Notes: generated by a model not told the origin, from the letters alone. A stretch of DNA of 64,000 nucleotides from UBA1351 sp964563505 (GCA_964563505.1 CAZLXW010000007.1:1-64000), one strand, 5' to 3'; counted from the stretch's first letter, positions 18,454 through 28,612 are shown. Numbers and translations are program-made.

Positions 18454-19980
18454 CTAAACCGTTGCCATTTCCATTATTTTTTCTTGCGAAGCTTCTGTAA
18501 TATCTAATTCACCGGTCAAGCGACCTTCTGCCATAACATAAACACGATCACTCATCCCCAATACTTCAGGTAACTCTGAAGAAATCATAATAACGCTCAA
18601 GCCTTGAGCTACAAGTTCATTCATAATCGTATAGATTTCATATTTTGCACCGACATCAATACCACGCGTCGGTTCATCAAGAATTAAAATATTCGGTTCT
18701 ACAAACAACCACTTTGCTAAGGCAACCTTTTGCTGATTTCCTCCACTTAAGTTATTGACTTTTTGTTCAATGGACGGTGTTTTTATATTCATAGACTCTC
18801 TATATTTTTCTGCAATTTGTATTTCGCTTCCTTTATTCACAACGATTCCGTTAGAAATAGCCTTTAGATTTGCAACAGTAATATTTTGCTTTATATCCTG
18901 CATAAGGATTAATCCATTCCCTTTTCGGTCCTCTGAAACATAAGCTAAACCATTATTAATGGCTTGTTTCGGTTGGGTGAATTTCACTTGTTTGCCTTTA
19001 ATGAACATTTCCCCCGTAATCATATAATTTCTAGAATTCCCAAAAATACTATGGGCAAATTCTGTACGACCGGCACCCATTAATCCCGCTAAACCAACAA
19101 TCTCACCTTTTCGGACTTTGAAGTCTGCTTGTTTAACAACATGTCGACCTAATTTTCGATCAAATGCAGACCAATCTCTTACTTCTAATTGAACTTCTCC
19201 GATATTTTTCTCAAGACGTTTTGGAAAAATATCATTAATCTCACGTCCAACCATATATTTAATTATATCACGCTCGTTAATTTCACCTTTATCGGCACTT
19301 AATGAGCAGATTGTTTTACCATCTCGTAATACCGTTACGGTATCTGCTACTGCAATAACTTCTTTCAATTTATGGGAAATCATTATAGAAGTTATTCCCT
19401 GCTCTTTAAGATCCTTGAGTAACTCCAATAAATTCTCACTATCATCTTCATTTAATGCAGCTGTCGGTTCATCTAAAATTAATAGTTTTACATCTTTGCT
19501 CAATGCTTTTGCTATTTCAACAAGCTGCTGTACACCAACGCCTAAATCAATAATTTTTGTTGCCGGATGCACATTTTTCACTTTAACTTTTTCTAACATC
19601 TTTGACGCTTCTGCACGTGTTGCATTCCAGCTGATTAACCCTTTTTTATGTATTTCATGTCCCATAAAAATATTTTCATACACAGATAAGTCAGGAATCA
19701 AAGCGAGTTCCTGATAAATTATTGCAATGCCTTTTTTTTCACTGTCACTAATATTTGAAAATTTTTGAATTTCATCTTCAAACACTATGTCACCAGAATA
19801 ATCCCCAATTGGATATACTCCACTTAATACTTTCATTAATGTTGACTTTCCTGCTCCGTTTTCACCAACCAAACAATGTATTTCGCCTTTTTTTACTTGA
19901 AAATTCACATTATCCAAAGCTTTTACACCCGGAAATTCTTTGGTTATGTTACGCATTTCTAATATATTCGCCATATCCAA
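18454..19980 (-). CDS. mmsA: Sugar ABC transporter ATP-binding protein (MmsA/GguA/XylG type)
   Basis: 508 residues with two ABC domains in tandem, as in RbsA/XylG/GguA. First: Walker A GENGAGKS, Walker B LLILDEPTAAL. Its signature region reads LGVGVQQLVEIAKAL rather than LSGGQ, as is usual for this family. Second: a degenerate Walker A-like GLMGAGRTEF, signature LSGGNQQKVALAKW, Walker B ILILDEPTRGID. It powers import of sugars bound by the upstream ChvE-like protein. The start MDMANILEMRN has two candidate ATGs six bases apart. Confidence 0.93.
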   Translation of the reverse strand: MDMANILEMRNITKEFPGVKALDNVNFQVKKGEIHCLVGENGAGKSTLMKVLSGVYPIGDYSGDIVFEDEIQKFSNISDSEKKGIAIIYQELALIPDLSVYENIFMGHEIHKKGLISWNATRAEASKMLEKVKVKNVHPATKIIDLGVGVQQLVEIAKALSKDVKLLILDEPTAALNEDDSENLLELLKDLKEQGITSIMISHKLKEVIAVADTVTVLRDGKTICSLSADKGEINERDIIKYMVGREINDIFPKRLEKNIGEVQLEVRDWSAFDRKLGRHVVKQADFKVRKGEIVGLAGLMGAGRTEFAHSIFGNSRNYMITGEMFIKGKQVKFTQPKQAINNGLAYVSEDRKGNGLILMQDIKQNITVANLKAISNGIVVNKGSEIQIAEKYRESMNIKTPSIEQKVNNLSGGNQQKVALAKWLFVEPNILILDEPTRGIDVGAKYEIYTIMNELVAQGLSVIMISSELPEVLGMSDRVYVMAEGRLTGELDITEASQEKIMEMATV

Positions 19981-20007
19981 GCTCCTATCAACTACAATCT
20001 AAATTTA

Positions 20008-20038
20008 TAGTAGTGATGGGCTAAGCCCATCACTACTA
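20008..20038 (-). repeat. Stable hairpin between binding-protein and ATPase genes
   Basis: Perfect 14-base arms (20008-20021 and 20025-20038) with only a three-base loop and no T run behind it. In binding-protein transporter operons such intergenic hairpins often protect the upstream mRNA from 3' decay or terminate part of the transcription, so the binding protein is made in excess. That role is inference here. Confidence 0.8.
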
Positions 20039-20058
20039 CTATCAAATTTTATGATATC

Positions 20059-21240
20059 TTATAGTCCTGTGAATTCAGATGAATCATAGTAACCAGAACC
20101 GATAATTGTATCTGATACATTATCTTGAGTTACAGTTATTACAGGAACATCTATTGCAGGTACAGCTACAGCACCATTATCATATTCACCATTTGTTTTA
20201 ATTTCATTACCTTCTAACACTTCTGTTGCTGTTAAAATCGCACCATTTACAAGGTCTCTAACGTCTTTAAGAACTGTCATGCTTTGTTTTCCATCAATAA
20301 CATATTGAATTGAAGGAATCTCAGCATCTTGACCTGTAATAAAGATTTCAACACCATCTTCTTTTGCAAATTGATCATAGATTGAACGCGCTGTTCCATC
20401 GTTTGGTGCTAAAACATAAGTTTTTCCTACTGGTGGAGCTGATGTAATATGAGATTGAGCTTTTGATAAGGCAACTTCCGGTTTCCAGTCTGTTGTAACT
20501 TGCTCAATGATTTCTCCCATTTCTTCACGAGTTAACATTACTTTATCTTTATACTCTACTGCTTTTGAAGAGTTCATAACATCAAATGTTCCATCAGCAA
20601 TCTTTGGTTGCAACTTGTTCCAAGCACCTTCAAAGAATAAGAATGCATTGTTATCTGTTGCTGCACCAGCATATAAGTATAATGCGTTTCCAGTTGTTCC
20701 GTCTTCAACTTGATCAACTAAGTATTGTCCTTGAGCTTCTCCAACATTTACGGAATTAAATGTAATGTAGTAATCTACAGCATCCGTATTTGTTACAAGA
20801 CGGTCATATGAAATAACTGTAATTCCTTCTTCTTTGGCCGCTTGAACTGCTGCCGCTGCTGCATCTCCATCTTGAGGAGTGATGATTAATACATCAATAC
20901 CTTTAGCAATAAGCGTCTCAACGTTTTGTTTTTCTTTTGCTGAGTCCCCTTGGCTGAAAAGTACTTCAACGTTATAATTTGTGTTTTCGATTGCAGCTAA
21001 GAATCTCGCCTCATCTTGTACCCAACGTGGTTCTTCTTTTGTTGGTAACACGATACCGATGTCCACACCACCATCTGAACTACTATCTTCTGTCGCCGTA
21101 TCTTCTGTTGTATCTTCTGTTGAGTCAGCCACGTTAGAATCTGTTGTTGTATCCGCTGGTTTATCTTGTCCACATCCTACAAATGCAAACACACCAATTA
21201 CAAGTGTTAATGCAAGTAATACTGATACTAATTTTTTCAT
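20059..21240 (-). CDS. chvE: ChvE-type sugar-binding lipoprotein of the ABC importer
   Basis: 393 residues. Lipoprotein signal peptide with lipobox FVGC at about residue 23, then a Thr/Asp/Glu/Ser-rich linker (to about 55), then a two-lobe sugar-binding domain. ISYDRLVTNTDAVDYYITFNSVNVGEAQG, NNAFLFFEGA and FITGQDAEIPSIQYV match the ChvE group that binds several monosaccharides (arabinose, galactose, glucose, xylose). It is the first gene of the importer operon. The extra acidic linker fits a Gram-positive surface lipoprotein. Sugar choice cannot be read; arabinose is a good candidate given the neighbouring regulon. Confidence 0.92.
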   Translation of the reverse strand: MKKLVSVLLALTLVIGVFAFVGCGQDKPADTTTDSNVADSTEDTTEDTATEDSSSDGGVDIGIVLPTKEEPRWVQDEARFLAAIENTNYNVEVLFSQGDSAKEKQNVETLIAKGIDVLIITPQDGDAAAAAVQAAKEEGITVISYDRLVTNTDAVDYYITFNSVNVGEAQGQYLVDQVEDGTTGNALYLYAGAATDNNAFLFFEGAWNKLQPKIADGTFDVMNSSKAVEYKDKVMLTREEMGEIIEQVTTDWKPEVALSKAQSHITSAPPVGKTYVLAPNDGTARSIYDQFAKEDGVEIFITGQDAEIPSIQYVIDGKQSMTVLKDVRDLVNGAILTATEVLEGNEIKTNGEYDNGAVAVPAIDVPVITVTQDNVSDTIIGSGYYDSSEFTGL

Positions 21241-21298
21241 GTTCTACCTCCGTTTATCATATAGATTATTTTGTTACTAAATTCATTATAAAAAAAAA

Positions 21299-21351
21299 GA
21301 GACTATATAACCATGTCTGTCAAACTTTACTAACATGATTATTTTAATCTC
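21299..21351 (-). terminator. Terminator between the mannosidase gene and the sugar importer
   Basis: On the minus strand GAGATTA.. and ATCATG pair with CATGGTTA.. and AGTCTC, an imperfect stem around an 18-base loop, followed by eight T residues. It lies about 55 bases past the mannosidase stop and should separate it from the importer operon. A TTGACA in the loop may belong to the importer promoter, but I cannot match it with a well-spaced -10. Confidence 0.6.
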
Positions 21352-21406
21352 TTACAAAAAACTTAAATATGTATCTGTATTTTTTTAATACTAAAATTGT
21401 GCTATG

Positions 21407-23875
21407 TTAAGAATAATTCAGAGTATTTACAGCATGAATTGCAATATCGCCTTTTATTGCCTCAACCGTTTGAGCTTTACCAATGACTTCATCAATAATG
21501 ACTTCTTTTGTTTCTCCTGGTAAAAGATCAAAATAATTATCTTCAAAAACACAATCAATTGTTTTTGTTACTATACCAACAGCTTTGGCATAGGTATTTG
21601 AAGTCACAAGGACAATAAAATTATCTTCCCGCTCTTCCACATCAAACGTAAGTTCCGGTTTTTTAAAGTTGAAAAACTTATGGCATGTAAACAACAATGA
21701 ATCTGATGACCTCACCTTATCTTGAGCATTACACAAGCGAAAACTCAAATAAATATTCCGCTCATCACCGTACTCTTTAAGATAAGGAGCAATTGAAAGT
21801 TCAATTTCTTGCTTTGCTGTTAAGGGATCGACTATGACTTCTTTTATTCCTTGTTCAAGTATACCCAAGTCAATATGTCGAAGTTCCCACTCGACCTTTC
21901 CTTCAAATGACTCTAATCGATCATTGGTTACATATATATAGGCTTGGTCCTTGTCTTCGTATGCTGATAATAAAACCGGTGCATAAAACCGTCTCGCATA
22001 ATAATGCATAGCCTTCCAGCGACCATAATAGTCAATTGAAGCCCAAGAAGCTCCAGGAAAGTTATCATTCACTTGCCAATAGGTCGATCCCATACACCGC
22101 CCACGATTCCTACGGAAATGTTCAACCGCGCATTTAATGGTCTCCCCTTGAAACACTTGACTTATATACACAGTATCTTCTATATTATTAGGTAGTAAGA
22201 ACTCACCACCAACATTCAATATAATCTTCATATTTCCATTAATCGGATCTGTACATTTATTATGATTTTCCATCACCGCACTGAAAATATTTTGTTCTTG
22301 CTTCTGGGCATATGAGTCAATTGTCTTCATATCCGGAAAAGCCTGCATTCCGTATTCACTAGCAAAGCGGAAATAATGATCTCTAAATTTTTTATAATGC
22401 TCATTGCCATGGAATACTTGCCAATAGTGAACATCTCCCTTATTATCTGCATTGGGTTCTACAAATCCTCCACCTGAACTCGGTGACGCCGGCCAATAAA
22501 AGGTTTGTGGGTCATATTCTTCTAGCACATCCGGAATCAATTTTTCATACATTAATAAATAATCCATTCGTAGGCGTTCATCTACCGGAATTCCCCAGCT
22601 GACAAAACCTTCTTCCATCTCATTGTTACCGCACCAAAGGCCTAAACACGCATGATGACGAATACGCTTAATATTATCAATAAACTCTGCGCGAATATTT
22701 TCTTCAAAAGATTTCGTCAATCGGTAAACACCACAGGCAAACATAAAGTCTTCCCAAACAATCAAACCATAATGGTCACACATTTCAAAAAACGTATCAC
22801 TCGGATATATACCACCACCCCAAACACGAATACAGTTATAATTCGCCTTAGCACAGTCACGTATAAGTCGTTCAGTCCTCGCCTTATCTGGACGACTGAT
22901 TAAGCCATCTTCCGGAATATAGTTGGCGCCCATCGCAAAAATTCGCACACCATTAATCGTATAGTCAAAGGTTTCTCCCCATGTGTCCGGTTCCCTGTGA
23001 ATTGTCATTGTTCTTAATCCAATCTCTTTGTCTATCTGATCTAGAATTCTATCTCCATCTAGTAGTTGAATGGACAGTTTATATAGATTTTGTTGGCCGT
23101 AACCATTGGGCCACCATAACATTGGGTTTTCAACCACCATGTCGATTTCTCTTGCTTGAGCTGCATCCACACTTAGGGACTGAATCTGACCACTTGGACT
23201 TTGAAGTTTTATGGAAATGGTTAAATTCTCTGTATATAAATGACTTTCAACATCAAAGGATAAGTCTACGTGTTCGTTCTTATGCTCTTGGCGTACATAA
23301 AATGTTTCAAGGCGTCCTTGTGTATATGCATACAAATTAACATCACGCCAGACACCCATATCCGGAAGCTGTGGCCCCCAATCCCATCCAAACATATGAT
23401 GTCCTTTTCGAATATACTCATACCCCGGAATCGTGGATGAAACACCCCAAAGGGGATCTTTTGCCTGTTCCTTTGCAACAAACTTGGTCGGTGATGCAAA
23501 ATCAATCTGCAAAGTATTTTCACCAAGCACCACATATGGTTTAATATTTAAACGATATGTCCGATGCATATTGTTTGTTCTTATAATCTTTTTACCATTT
23601 ATATATACAGTTGCAAGTGTGTCTAGTCCCAAAAATTCTAAGTCGATAAACGTTTCATTTAACATCTCTTTTGTAATTTCAAACATACGAATAAAGCGAT
23701 ACTCGTCATCAGAGAGTTTTGTATACTTCACATCATTCTCGCCAAAAAAAGGGTCTTCAATCACTCCATTCTCATATAAAACTTCATACATGGTTGTAGG
23801 AACATTGGCTGAATACTGTTGTCCCGTATCACAATTTTCCATCACCCATAAACCATTCAAAGATTCTCTTAACAT
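21407..23875 (-). CDS. GH2 beta-mannosidase
   Basis: 822 residues: sugar-binding jelly roll (about 1-180), immunoglobulin-like domain (180-290), TIM barrel (290-600), and C-terminal beta domains. The acid/base is Glu419 in WCGNNEMEEG and the nucleophile Glu507 in FASEYGMQAF; WDWGPQLPDMGVW and RVWGGGIYPSD are mannosidase-specific within GH2. No signal peptide, so it acts on imported beta-mannosides, for example mannan oligosaccharides. It is divergent from an AraC-type regulator, which is the likely controller. Good ribosome site TAGGAGGTTATT before ATG. Confidence 0.93.
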   Translation of the reverse strand: MLRESLNGLWVMENCDTGQQYSANVPTTMYEVLYENGVIEDPFFGENDVKYTKLSDDEYRFIRMFEITKEMLNETFIDLEFLGLDTLATVYINGKKIIRTNNMHRTYRLNIKPYVVLGENTLQIDFASPTKFVAKEQAKDPLWGVSSTIPGYEYIRKGHHMFGWDWGPQLPDMGVWRDVNLYAYTQGRLETFYVRQEHKNEHVDLSFDVESHLYTENLTISIKLQSPSGQIQSLSVDAAQAREIDMVVENPMLWWPNGYGQQNLYKLSIQLLDGDRILDQIDKEIGLRTMTIHREPDTWGETFDYTINGVRIFAMGANYIPEDGLISRPDKARTERLIRDCAKANYNCIRVWGGGIYPSDTFFEMCDHYGLIVWEDFMFACGVYRLTKSFEENIRAEFIDNIKRIRHHACLGLWCGNNEMEEGFVSWGIPVDERLRMDYLLMYEKLIPDVLEEYDPQTFYWPASPSSGGGFVEPNADNKGDVHYWQVFHGNEHYKKFRDHYFRFASEYGMQAFPDMKTIDSYAQKQEQNIFSAVMENHNKCTDPINGNMKIILNVGGEFLLPNNIEDTVYISQVFQGETIKCAVEHFRRNRGRCMGSTYWQVNDNFPGASWASIDYYGRWKAMHYYARRFYAPVLLSAYEDKDQAYIYVTNDRLESFEGKVEWELRHIDLGILEQGIKEVIVDPLTAKQEIELSIAPYLKEYGDERNIYLSFRLCNAQDKVRSSDSLLFTCHKFFNFKKPELTFDVEEREDNFIVLVTSNTYAKAVGIVTKTIDCVFEDNYFDLLPGETKEVIIDEVIGKAQTVEAIKGDIAIHAVNTLNYS

Positions 23876-23932
23876 AATAACCTCCTATGCAAATATTATA
23901 TTCTTATCATAGAACAAAATGGAAGTACATGC

Positions 23933-23938
23933 TATAAT
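23933..23938 (+). promoter_or_regulatory. Extended -10 promoter of the AraC-type regulator
   Basis: TATAAT preceded by TGC on the plus strand, about 40 bases before the start codon, in the 105-base space shared with the divergent mannosidase gene. Confidence 0.55.
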
Positions 23939-23980
23939 ATAAATGGAAAACAATGCAACAAATTTGTCAAAGGAGACCTT

Positions 23981-24871
23981 ATGAATATTTTTTTTGAAGA
24001 TTCAAAATCAATAAAATACTCAAACGACATGAAGCATTCTTTCTATTGTTTTTATGACGGAACAAGTAATGATGCATTACCAATTGATGCCCATTGGCAT
24101 TATTATATCGAAATTATATATGTGACCAAGGGTAAGGGACGTATTATCAGCAATGGGTATTCAATAACAGTTTCAAAAGGTGATATGTTTTATATACTTC
24201 CTCGCGACGTCCATTCCATGGTAAGGATTGAAAATGAGCTCTTTGAATATTCTGTAATAAAATTTGATCCCGTACTTCTTTTTGATTCTTCGTTTGATGC
24301 CTTCCTTTTGAAAAACATGACACCGATTTTAACCCCTGTTCCTCCTCAATATAAATATTTTAATCAAACAGAACTATCTGCTGAATCGAAAAAAGATTAC
24401 TTAGAAATCATGGACCTTTTTTTATCTAAGCCATATGGTTATGAGCTTTTACTCAAATCCCACCTACTTCGACTCATCTTCCGTTTTTTCTCAAAACTGG
24501 AACATCAAGGTTTCCAACTTCTAAATAATCCTATGAATGACGTGGATATTTCACCGATTCTTCAAGCATTCGAATACATTCACGACCATTATGCGACCCA
24601 ACTGACTGCCAAAGAGATTGCCGAGCATTGTCACATAAGTTATAGTTATTTTTCACGACTTTTCAAAAAAGTCTCCGGTATTTCTTTTTCAAAATATCTA
24701 AACTTTGTTCGTATTACCGAGGCCGAAAAATTACTCCTAAGTCAGCAAAACAGTATAACCGATATCGGTTATACTGTGGGCTTTAATGATACCAGTTACT
24801 TTATCAAACAGTTTAAATCATTTAAACAGCTCACCCCAAAAGAATATCTAATCACGGTTTCCCATCACTAA
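23981..24871 (+). CDS. AraC-family regulator with cupin sensor domain
   Basis: 296 residues. N-terminal cupin-type beta barrel (about 30-130: HWHYYIEIIYVTKGKGRII, GDMFYILPRDVHSM) and C-terminal AraC-type double helix-turn-helix (about 195-293: LTAKEIAEHCHISYSYFSRLFKKVSG and ITDIGYTVGFNDTSYFIKQFK). Such regulators usually bind a sugar and activate nearby glycoside hydrolase genes; the divergent mannosidase is the likely target. The 3' end overlaps the convergent lipoprotein gene by 20 bases. Confidence 0.92.
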   Translation: MNIFFEDSKSIKYSNDMKHSFYCFYDGTSNDALPIDAHWHYYIEIIYVTKGKGRIISNGYSITVSKGDMFYILPRDVHSMVRIENELFEYSVIKFDPVLLFDSSFDAFLLKNMTPILTPVPPQYKYFNQTELSAESKKDYLEIMDLFLSKPYGYELLLKSHLLRLIFRFFSKLEHQGFQLLNNPMNDVDISPILQAFEYIHDHYATQLTAKEIAEHCHISYSYFSRLFKKVSGISFSKYLNFVRITEAEKLLLSQQNSITDIGYTVGFNDTSYFIKQFKSFKQLTPKEYLITVSHH

Positions 24872-27458
24872 TAAAACGTTGTCCCGGATTCTTGTCAAAA
24901 TATTCAATGTAATTATACATCCCAACATTATCCACATTCATCTCACTTGCACGAATTCTTGGAATACTAAGGGGGTTAAACCGTTCATCGAATGGTGAGT
25001 ATGCGGGATTCCAACCAACGTTTAAAACAGCAATATTTTCATAAGAATAATTCTCATACTTACCTTTTAAAAGCAACTTCTCTAAATCTTCATCTGAAGG
25101 GCGTTCACCATAAGGTAATGCTAAAGTATTGACTTTATAGTCCTTGACACCAATGAGCTTTTCAAGATCTGATGCATGCTTGCCAATGGCTTCTTGAATG
25201 CCTGCTGCATCTAGCTTCTTTAAACTTTTATGTGCCAAGGTATGATTATTTATGTCCATCCCGGCTTGTATGACTGTATCCACCTTTTTCTTTTCTAAAT
25301 CCGGTTCGTCAAACACCACCGGGCCGTCTGCAAAAAAAGTCGCTTCTAACGGAAAATCCGGATGCTCTTTGTGGAAGTCCATAAAAATCCCCACAAAGGA
25401 ATCCGGAGCAATCTCGCCATCTTCCGTATAATAAAAATTATTCTTATTCGTGTCATCAATGGTAATCACCACCGGCGTATAGCCCGATTCAGTGGTGATG
25501 TTGCCCAATGCGTAGTCTTTAAGGCTTATGGGCCGATACCCTTTTTCATAAAGGGTATCCAGGTCTTTTCTAAAGTTCTCAGGTGTTCGAGTCCATGTCG
25601 CCTCTTCATCACCGATATTATGATACATCAAAACCATGACTCGTCCCATTTCATTGGGAGCAAGGCCTAACGGAAAATCTTCCGGATTCAACCATTCCAA
25701 TTCAGGACGTATAATTTTAAACACGCCGTCTTCCATGGTAACACTATATTCTGCGCTTGCAAGTTCGGCTACTCCGGATGTTGATGAATATCTTGCATCC
25801 ACCTTAGCTATATAATTTTCATCATCTACTCTTTGAATACTTAAAATATCATAGGCTTCCACTTTAATCTCTGATGCATCTAATTCTTCTGCAAAGTCGT
25901 CATAGTCTTCAGCTCGAGAATCTTTTGGTGTAAGTAGATATATTTGACTTTTTCGATCATAACGCTCCGCTGTCAAATACCGATCTAGGGCTTCTTCTGC
26001 TGTCCTTCCGACCATATCTTGCCCTTCTTTTGGAAAAGGTTGGCCAATGCGGTCATGATAGAAGAATATCATTGGATCATAGGTATTAACTGCATCCCAT
26101 ATAATATATTCATCAATTCCAAGTTCGGCTGCCGCAATGATTTGCTCTGCAATCGTCTCTGCATCATAGATAATATTACCGGAAATCCAACCTGCCGTAA
26201 ATCCTTGAATCCATGGTCGAATAATCCCCGGATTCTTTTGAGCACTATTTCTTTCGATTGATTCTTGTAATGCAATTCGCACAACATCATAAGGATGTTG
26301 ATCAGGCACTGGAAATCCATATACATTGGGTCCATAATGACTCGGATAAATCATGGGACAAATATAATCGGATAAATTTGCCATCTTACGCCATGTCTGC
26401 CCAATATCTTCCGGATGATCATCCCATGAACGACTAGCTTGCGCAAATACATCAACAGAAATATGCACATTATAAGGATTTAACTCATTGTTCGCATAGA
26501 TTAAAAAGTCTTCGATTCCTTCGTCTTTATCTCTAAGATTTCGTTCAGGGAAAAATGTAATTTCATTATATTTGGCTGCATTATCCGGGAATCGAACATA
26601 ATCAAACTGAATCTCTTTGAAACCACGCAAGGCAGCTTCCTTAGAAACAGCAACAACATAGTCCCATACTGCCGGATCAAAGGGATTGACCCAAGCCGTT
26701 CCTTTATTATCACGATATGTTCCTCCTGCGATTAACTGAATCGTATGTTCCGGCTCATGTTCTGCATAATACGGGTCTTTAAAAGCAACTACTCGAGCAA
26801 TTGTATAGATCTCATTTTCATCTAAGTAGTTTAATAAGCGCTCATAATCTTTCATCGGTGCATTGATATGACTATTAATATCTTGAACTAGTTGAATATC
26901 ACTTTTCCAACCAACATATCCATGATCATTTTTAACATCAATAACCAGAGCATTCACTTCCGTCGCCATACATATACCCAATATTTCTTCCAGACGATTG
27001 ACATCATTATTAAGACGTGTTTGATCAACCGCTTCTGTTGATTCTCCAGCTAAATAGCGAATGTGATCCGCATATAACTGAACATCCTCTTCATCAAAAT
27101 TAAAACCGGCAATATTACTTGTTACATATAATGCCTTCGCTTCTGCTGTCACAAGCTCCGGATTCAAATCATCTATGGAATCAATGGTCGGCAACGGTAC
27201 ATAGTAAGCTCCGTCCCTTTCCTTATTTATTGCATCTTGTTCATTGCGTTCTTCAATCGCCAACGCCAAAAGTTCTTCATCCGTTGGTTCCGGTTCAACT
27301 TCAGGCTCTGCTTCGACTTCTGATTCACTTTCATCTTCGTTCTGAGTATTCTCTGTCGACTCAGCTTCAGCATTGCCGGCAGTTTCTGAATCATTGTTAC
27401 ATGCTACAAAAAATAAACTCACTACAACTAATAAAACAATCCATTTAAGTTTTTTCAT
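24852..27458 (-). CDS. Lipoprotein fusing DUF4015 glycoside-hydrolase-like domain to polysaccharide deacetylase
   Basis: 868 residues. Lipobox FVAC at about residue 20 and an acidic linker to residue 60. Residues about 105-460 are a DUF4015 TIM-barrel-type putative glycoside hydrolase (ALYVTSNIAGF, EVNALVIDVKNDHGYVGW, GFKEIQFDYVRFPD, YIIWDA). About 480-600 is a small intervening domain. About 610-868 is a NodB/CE4 polysaccharide deacetylase fold (VLMYHNIG at its start). The CE4 metal ligands appear intact: Asp pair in VVITIDD and the two His of NNHTLAHKSL, though the usual TFDDG is TIDDT. It is anchored outside the membrane and probably edits a cell-wall or exopolysaccharide. It lies 96 bases downstream of the sugar-sensing locus. 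Confidence 0.87.
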   Translation of the reverse strand: MKKLKWIVLLVVVSLFFVACNNDSETAGNAEAESTENTQNEDESESEVEAEPEVEPEPTDEELLALAIEERNEQDAINKERDGAYYVPLPTIDSIDDLNPELVTAEAKALYVTSNIAGFNFDEEDVQLYADHIRYLAGESTEAVDQTRLNNDVNRLEEILGICMATEVNALVIDVKNDHGYVGWKSDIQLVQDINSHINAPMKDYERLLNYLDENEIYTIARVVAFKDPYYAEHEPEHTIQLIAGGTYRDNKGTAWVNPFDPAVWDYVVAVSKEAALRGFKEIQFDYVRFPDNAAKYNEITFFPERNLRDKDEGIEDFLIYANNELNPYNVHISVDVFAQASRSWDDHPEDIGQTWRKMANLSDYICPMIYPSHYGPNVYGFPVPDQHPYDVVRIALQESIERNSAQKNPGIIRPWIQGFTAGWISGNIIYDAETIAEQIIAAAELGIDEYIIWDAVNTYDPMIFFYHDRIGQPFPKEGQDMVGRTAEEALDRYLTAERYDRKSQIYLLTPKDSRAEDYDDFAEELDASEIKVEAYDILSIQRVDDENYIAKVDARYSSTSGVAELASAEYSVTMEDGVFKIIRPELEWLNPEDFPLGLAPNEMGRVMVLMYHNIGDEEATWTRTPENFRKDLDTLYEKGYRPISLKDYALGNITTESGYTPVVITIDDTNKNNFYYTEDGEIAPDSFVGIFMDFHKEHPDFPLEATFFADGPVVFDEPDLEKKKVDTVIQAGMDINNHTLAHKSLKKLDAAGIQEAIGKHASDLEKLIGVKDYKVNTLALPYGERPSDEDLEKLLLKGKYENYSYENIAVLNVGWNPAYSPFDERFNPLSIPRIRASEMNVDNVGMYNYIEYFDKNPGQRFISDGKP

Positions 27459-27554
27459 TATACATCCTCTTCGTTGTTCTTTTTTTGTTATTTGTCTAGT
27501 TTGTTTGTCTTATTTAGTCTAACATATATACAGGTAAAATCAATATGTATTTTA

Positions 27555-28601
27555 TTATTCTCGGTAAACATCCTCTCTCCTATGGAACCCATCCTCAATA
27601 ACTGTCTCATCTAAAGTCTCTTTGGTAACAGATAGAACATCTAAGCGAATATATGGGACATCTGCTTGGCCATTATAAATCGTTTGATGAACAATAGGTT
27701 CTTCTCCTTTTGCAAACTGAATCGCCAAATTAACCGCAGCTTCTGCTAAGGTACGAATCGGTTTGTAGACGGTCATATGCTGAGTTCCCTCAACAATACG
27801 TTGACATGCGGATATGTCCGCGTCGTGACCTGCAACAAACACTTTGCCTGCTAATCCTTCTTCTGCTAATGCACGAATTGCTGCCTCTGCTAACCGGTCA
27901 TTAGCGCCAATAATCGCATCAATCTGCTGGCCTTCATCTAATAGTTTTGCAATCAAATCATAGGCTGGCTCTTCTCTCCAGTCTTCTGCATAAATTTCTT
28001 CAACAATATGTATATTTCCTTTTTCGATTTCCGAACTCAATACATTCATATACCCTTCGTTAAACATATACGAATTATTATCATCCGGTGATCCATTAAT
28101 GATTACATAATTCCCTTTTGGTACATGTTCAAGCAATTCACCTGCCATGAGCTCACCGACTTTCACATTGTCAAAAGAAATATAAGCATCAATTTCAACA
28201 TTGCGAATAAGCCGATCATATGCAATCACTTTTATTCCTGCTTGTCTTGCCTCCTTGATAATCTCTGACAAACCATCACGATCATATGGAACGACAACTA
28301 TTACATCGACTTCTTTTTCAATCAGAAGTTGTATCTGTTGAATTTGTGTCGCATTATTTTCATTGGCATTATAGACAAGCACTTCTGCACCTTGCTTTGT
28401 TGCATTTGCACGAAATATTTCCTGGTCTCTTTGCCATCGTTCAATCACAAGGTTGTCTGATAAATACCCTATAGTGATTGTTTCTTGATCAGCTTTGAGT
28501 TTTCCTTGATAATTATTGTATATTGATATCCCAATAGTACTAATAATAAGTATACCCATCGTTAAAACGAATATTTGTTTTTTCTTTTTACTTAGCTTCA
28601 T
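27555..28601 (-). CDS. Membrane-anchored XylF-like sugar-binding sensor protein
   Basis: 348 residues. One N-terminal membrane segment (about 9-28) without a lipobox, then a periplasmic-binding fold very close to D-xylose-binding XylF: LVIERWQRDQEIF, VIAYDRLI, AYISFDNVKVGELMA, GSPDDNNSYMFNEG, GHDADISACQRI, MTVYKPIRTLAE. No permease or ATPase follows. It is the last gene of a cluster with a kinase and regulator, 11 bases after the regulator. Family knowledge: in Clostridium beijerinckii a membrane-anchored XylFII works with LytS kinase to sense xylose. I infer the same sensor role here; xylose as ligand is likely but unproven. Confidence 0.88.
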   Translation of the reverse strand: MKLSKKKKQIFVLTMGILIISTIGISIYNNYQGKLKADQETITIGYLSDNLVIERWQRDQEIFRANATKQGAEVLVYNANENNATQIQQIQLLIEKEVDVIVVVPYDRDGLSEIIKEARQAGIKVIAYDRLIRNVEIDAYISFDNVKVGELMAGELLEHVPKGNYVIINGSPDDNNSYMFNEGYMNVLSSEIEKGNIHIVEEIYAEDWREEPAYDLIAKLLDEGQQIDAIIGANDRLAEAAIRALAEEGLAGKVFVAGHDADISACQRIVEGTQHMTVYKPIRTLAEAAVNLAIQFAKGEEPIVHQTIYNGQADVPYIRLDVLSVTKETLDETVIEDGFHRREDVYRE

Positions 28602-28612
28602 TTTACCCCACC

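Noticed and set aside
23433..23912. 159-residue plus-strand frame opposite the mannosidase gene.
   Set aside because: Lies antisense to well-conserved GH2 coding sequence with no homology or ribosome site.
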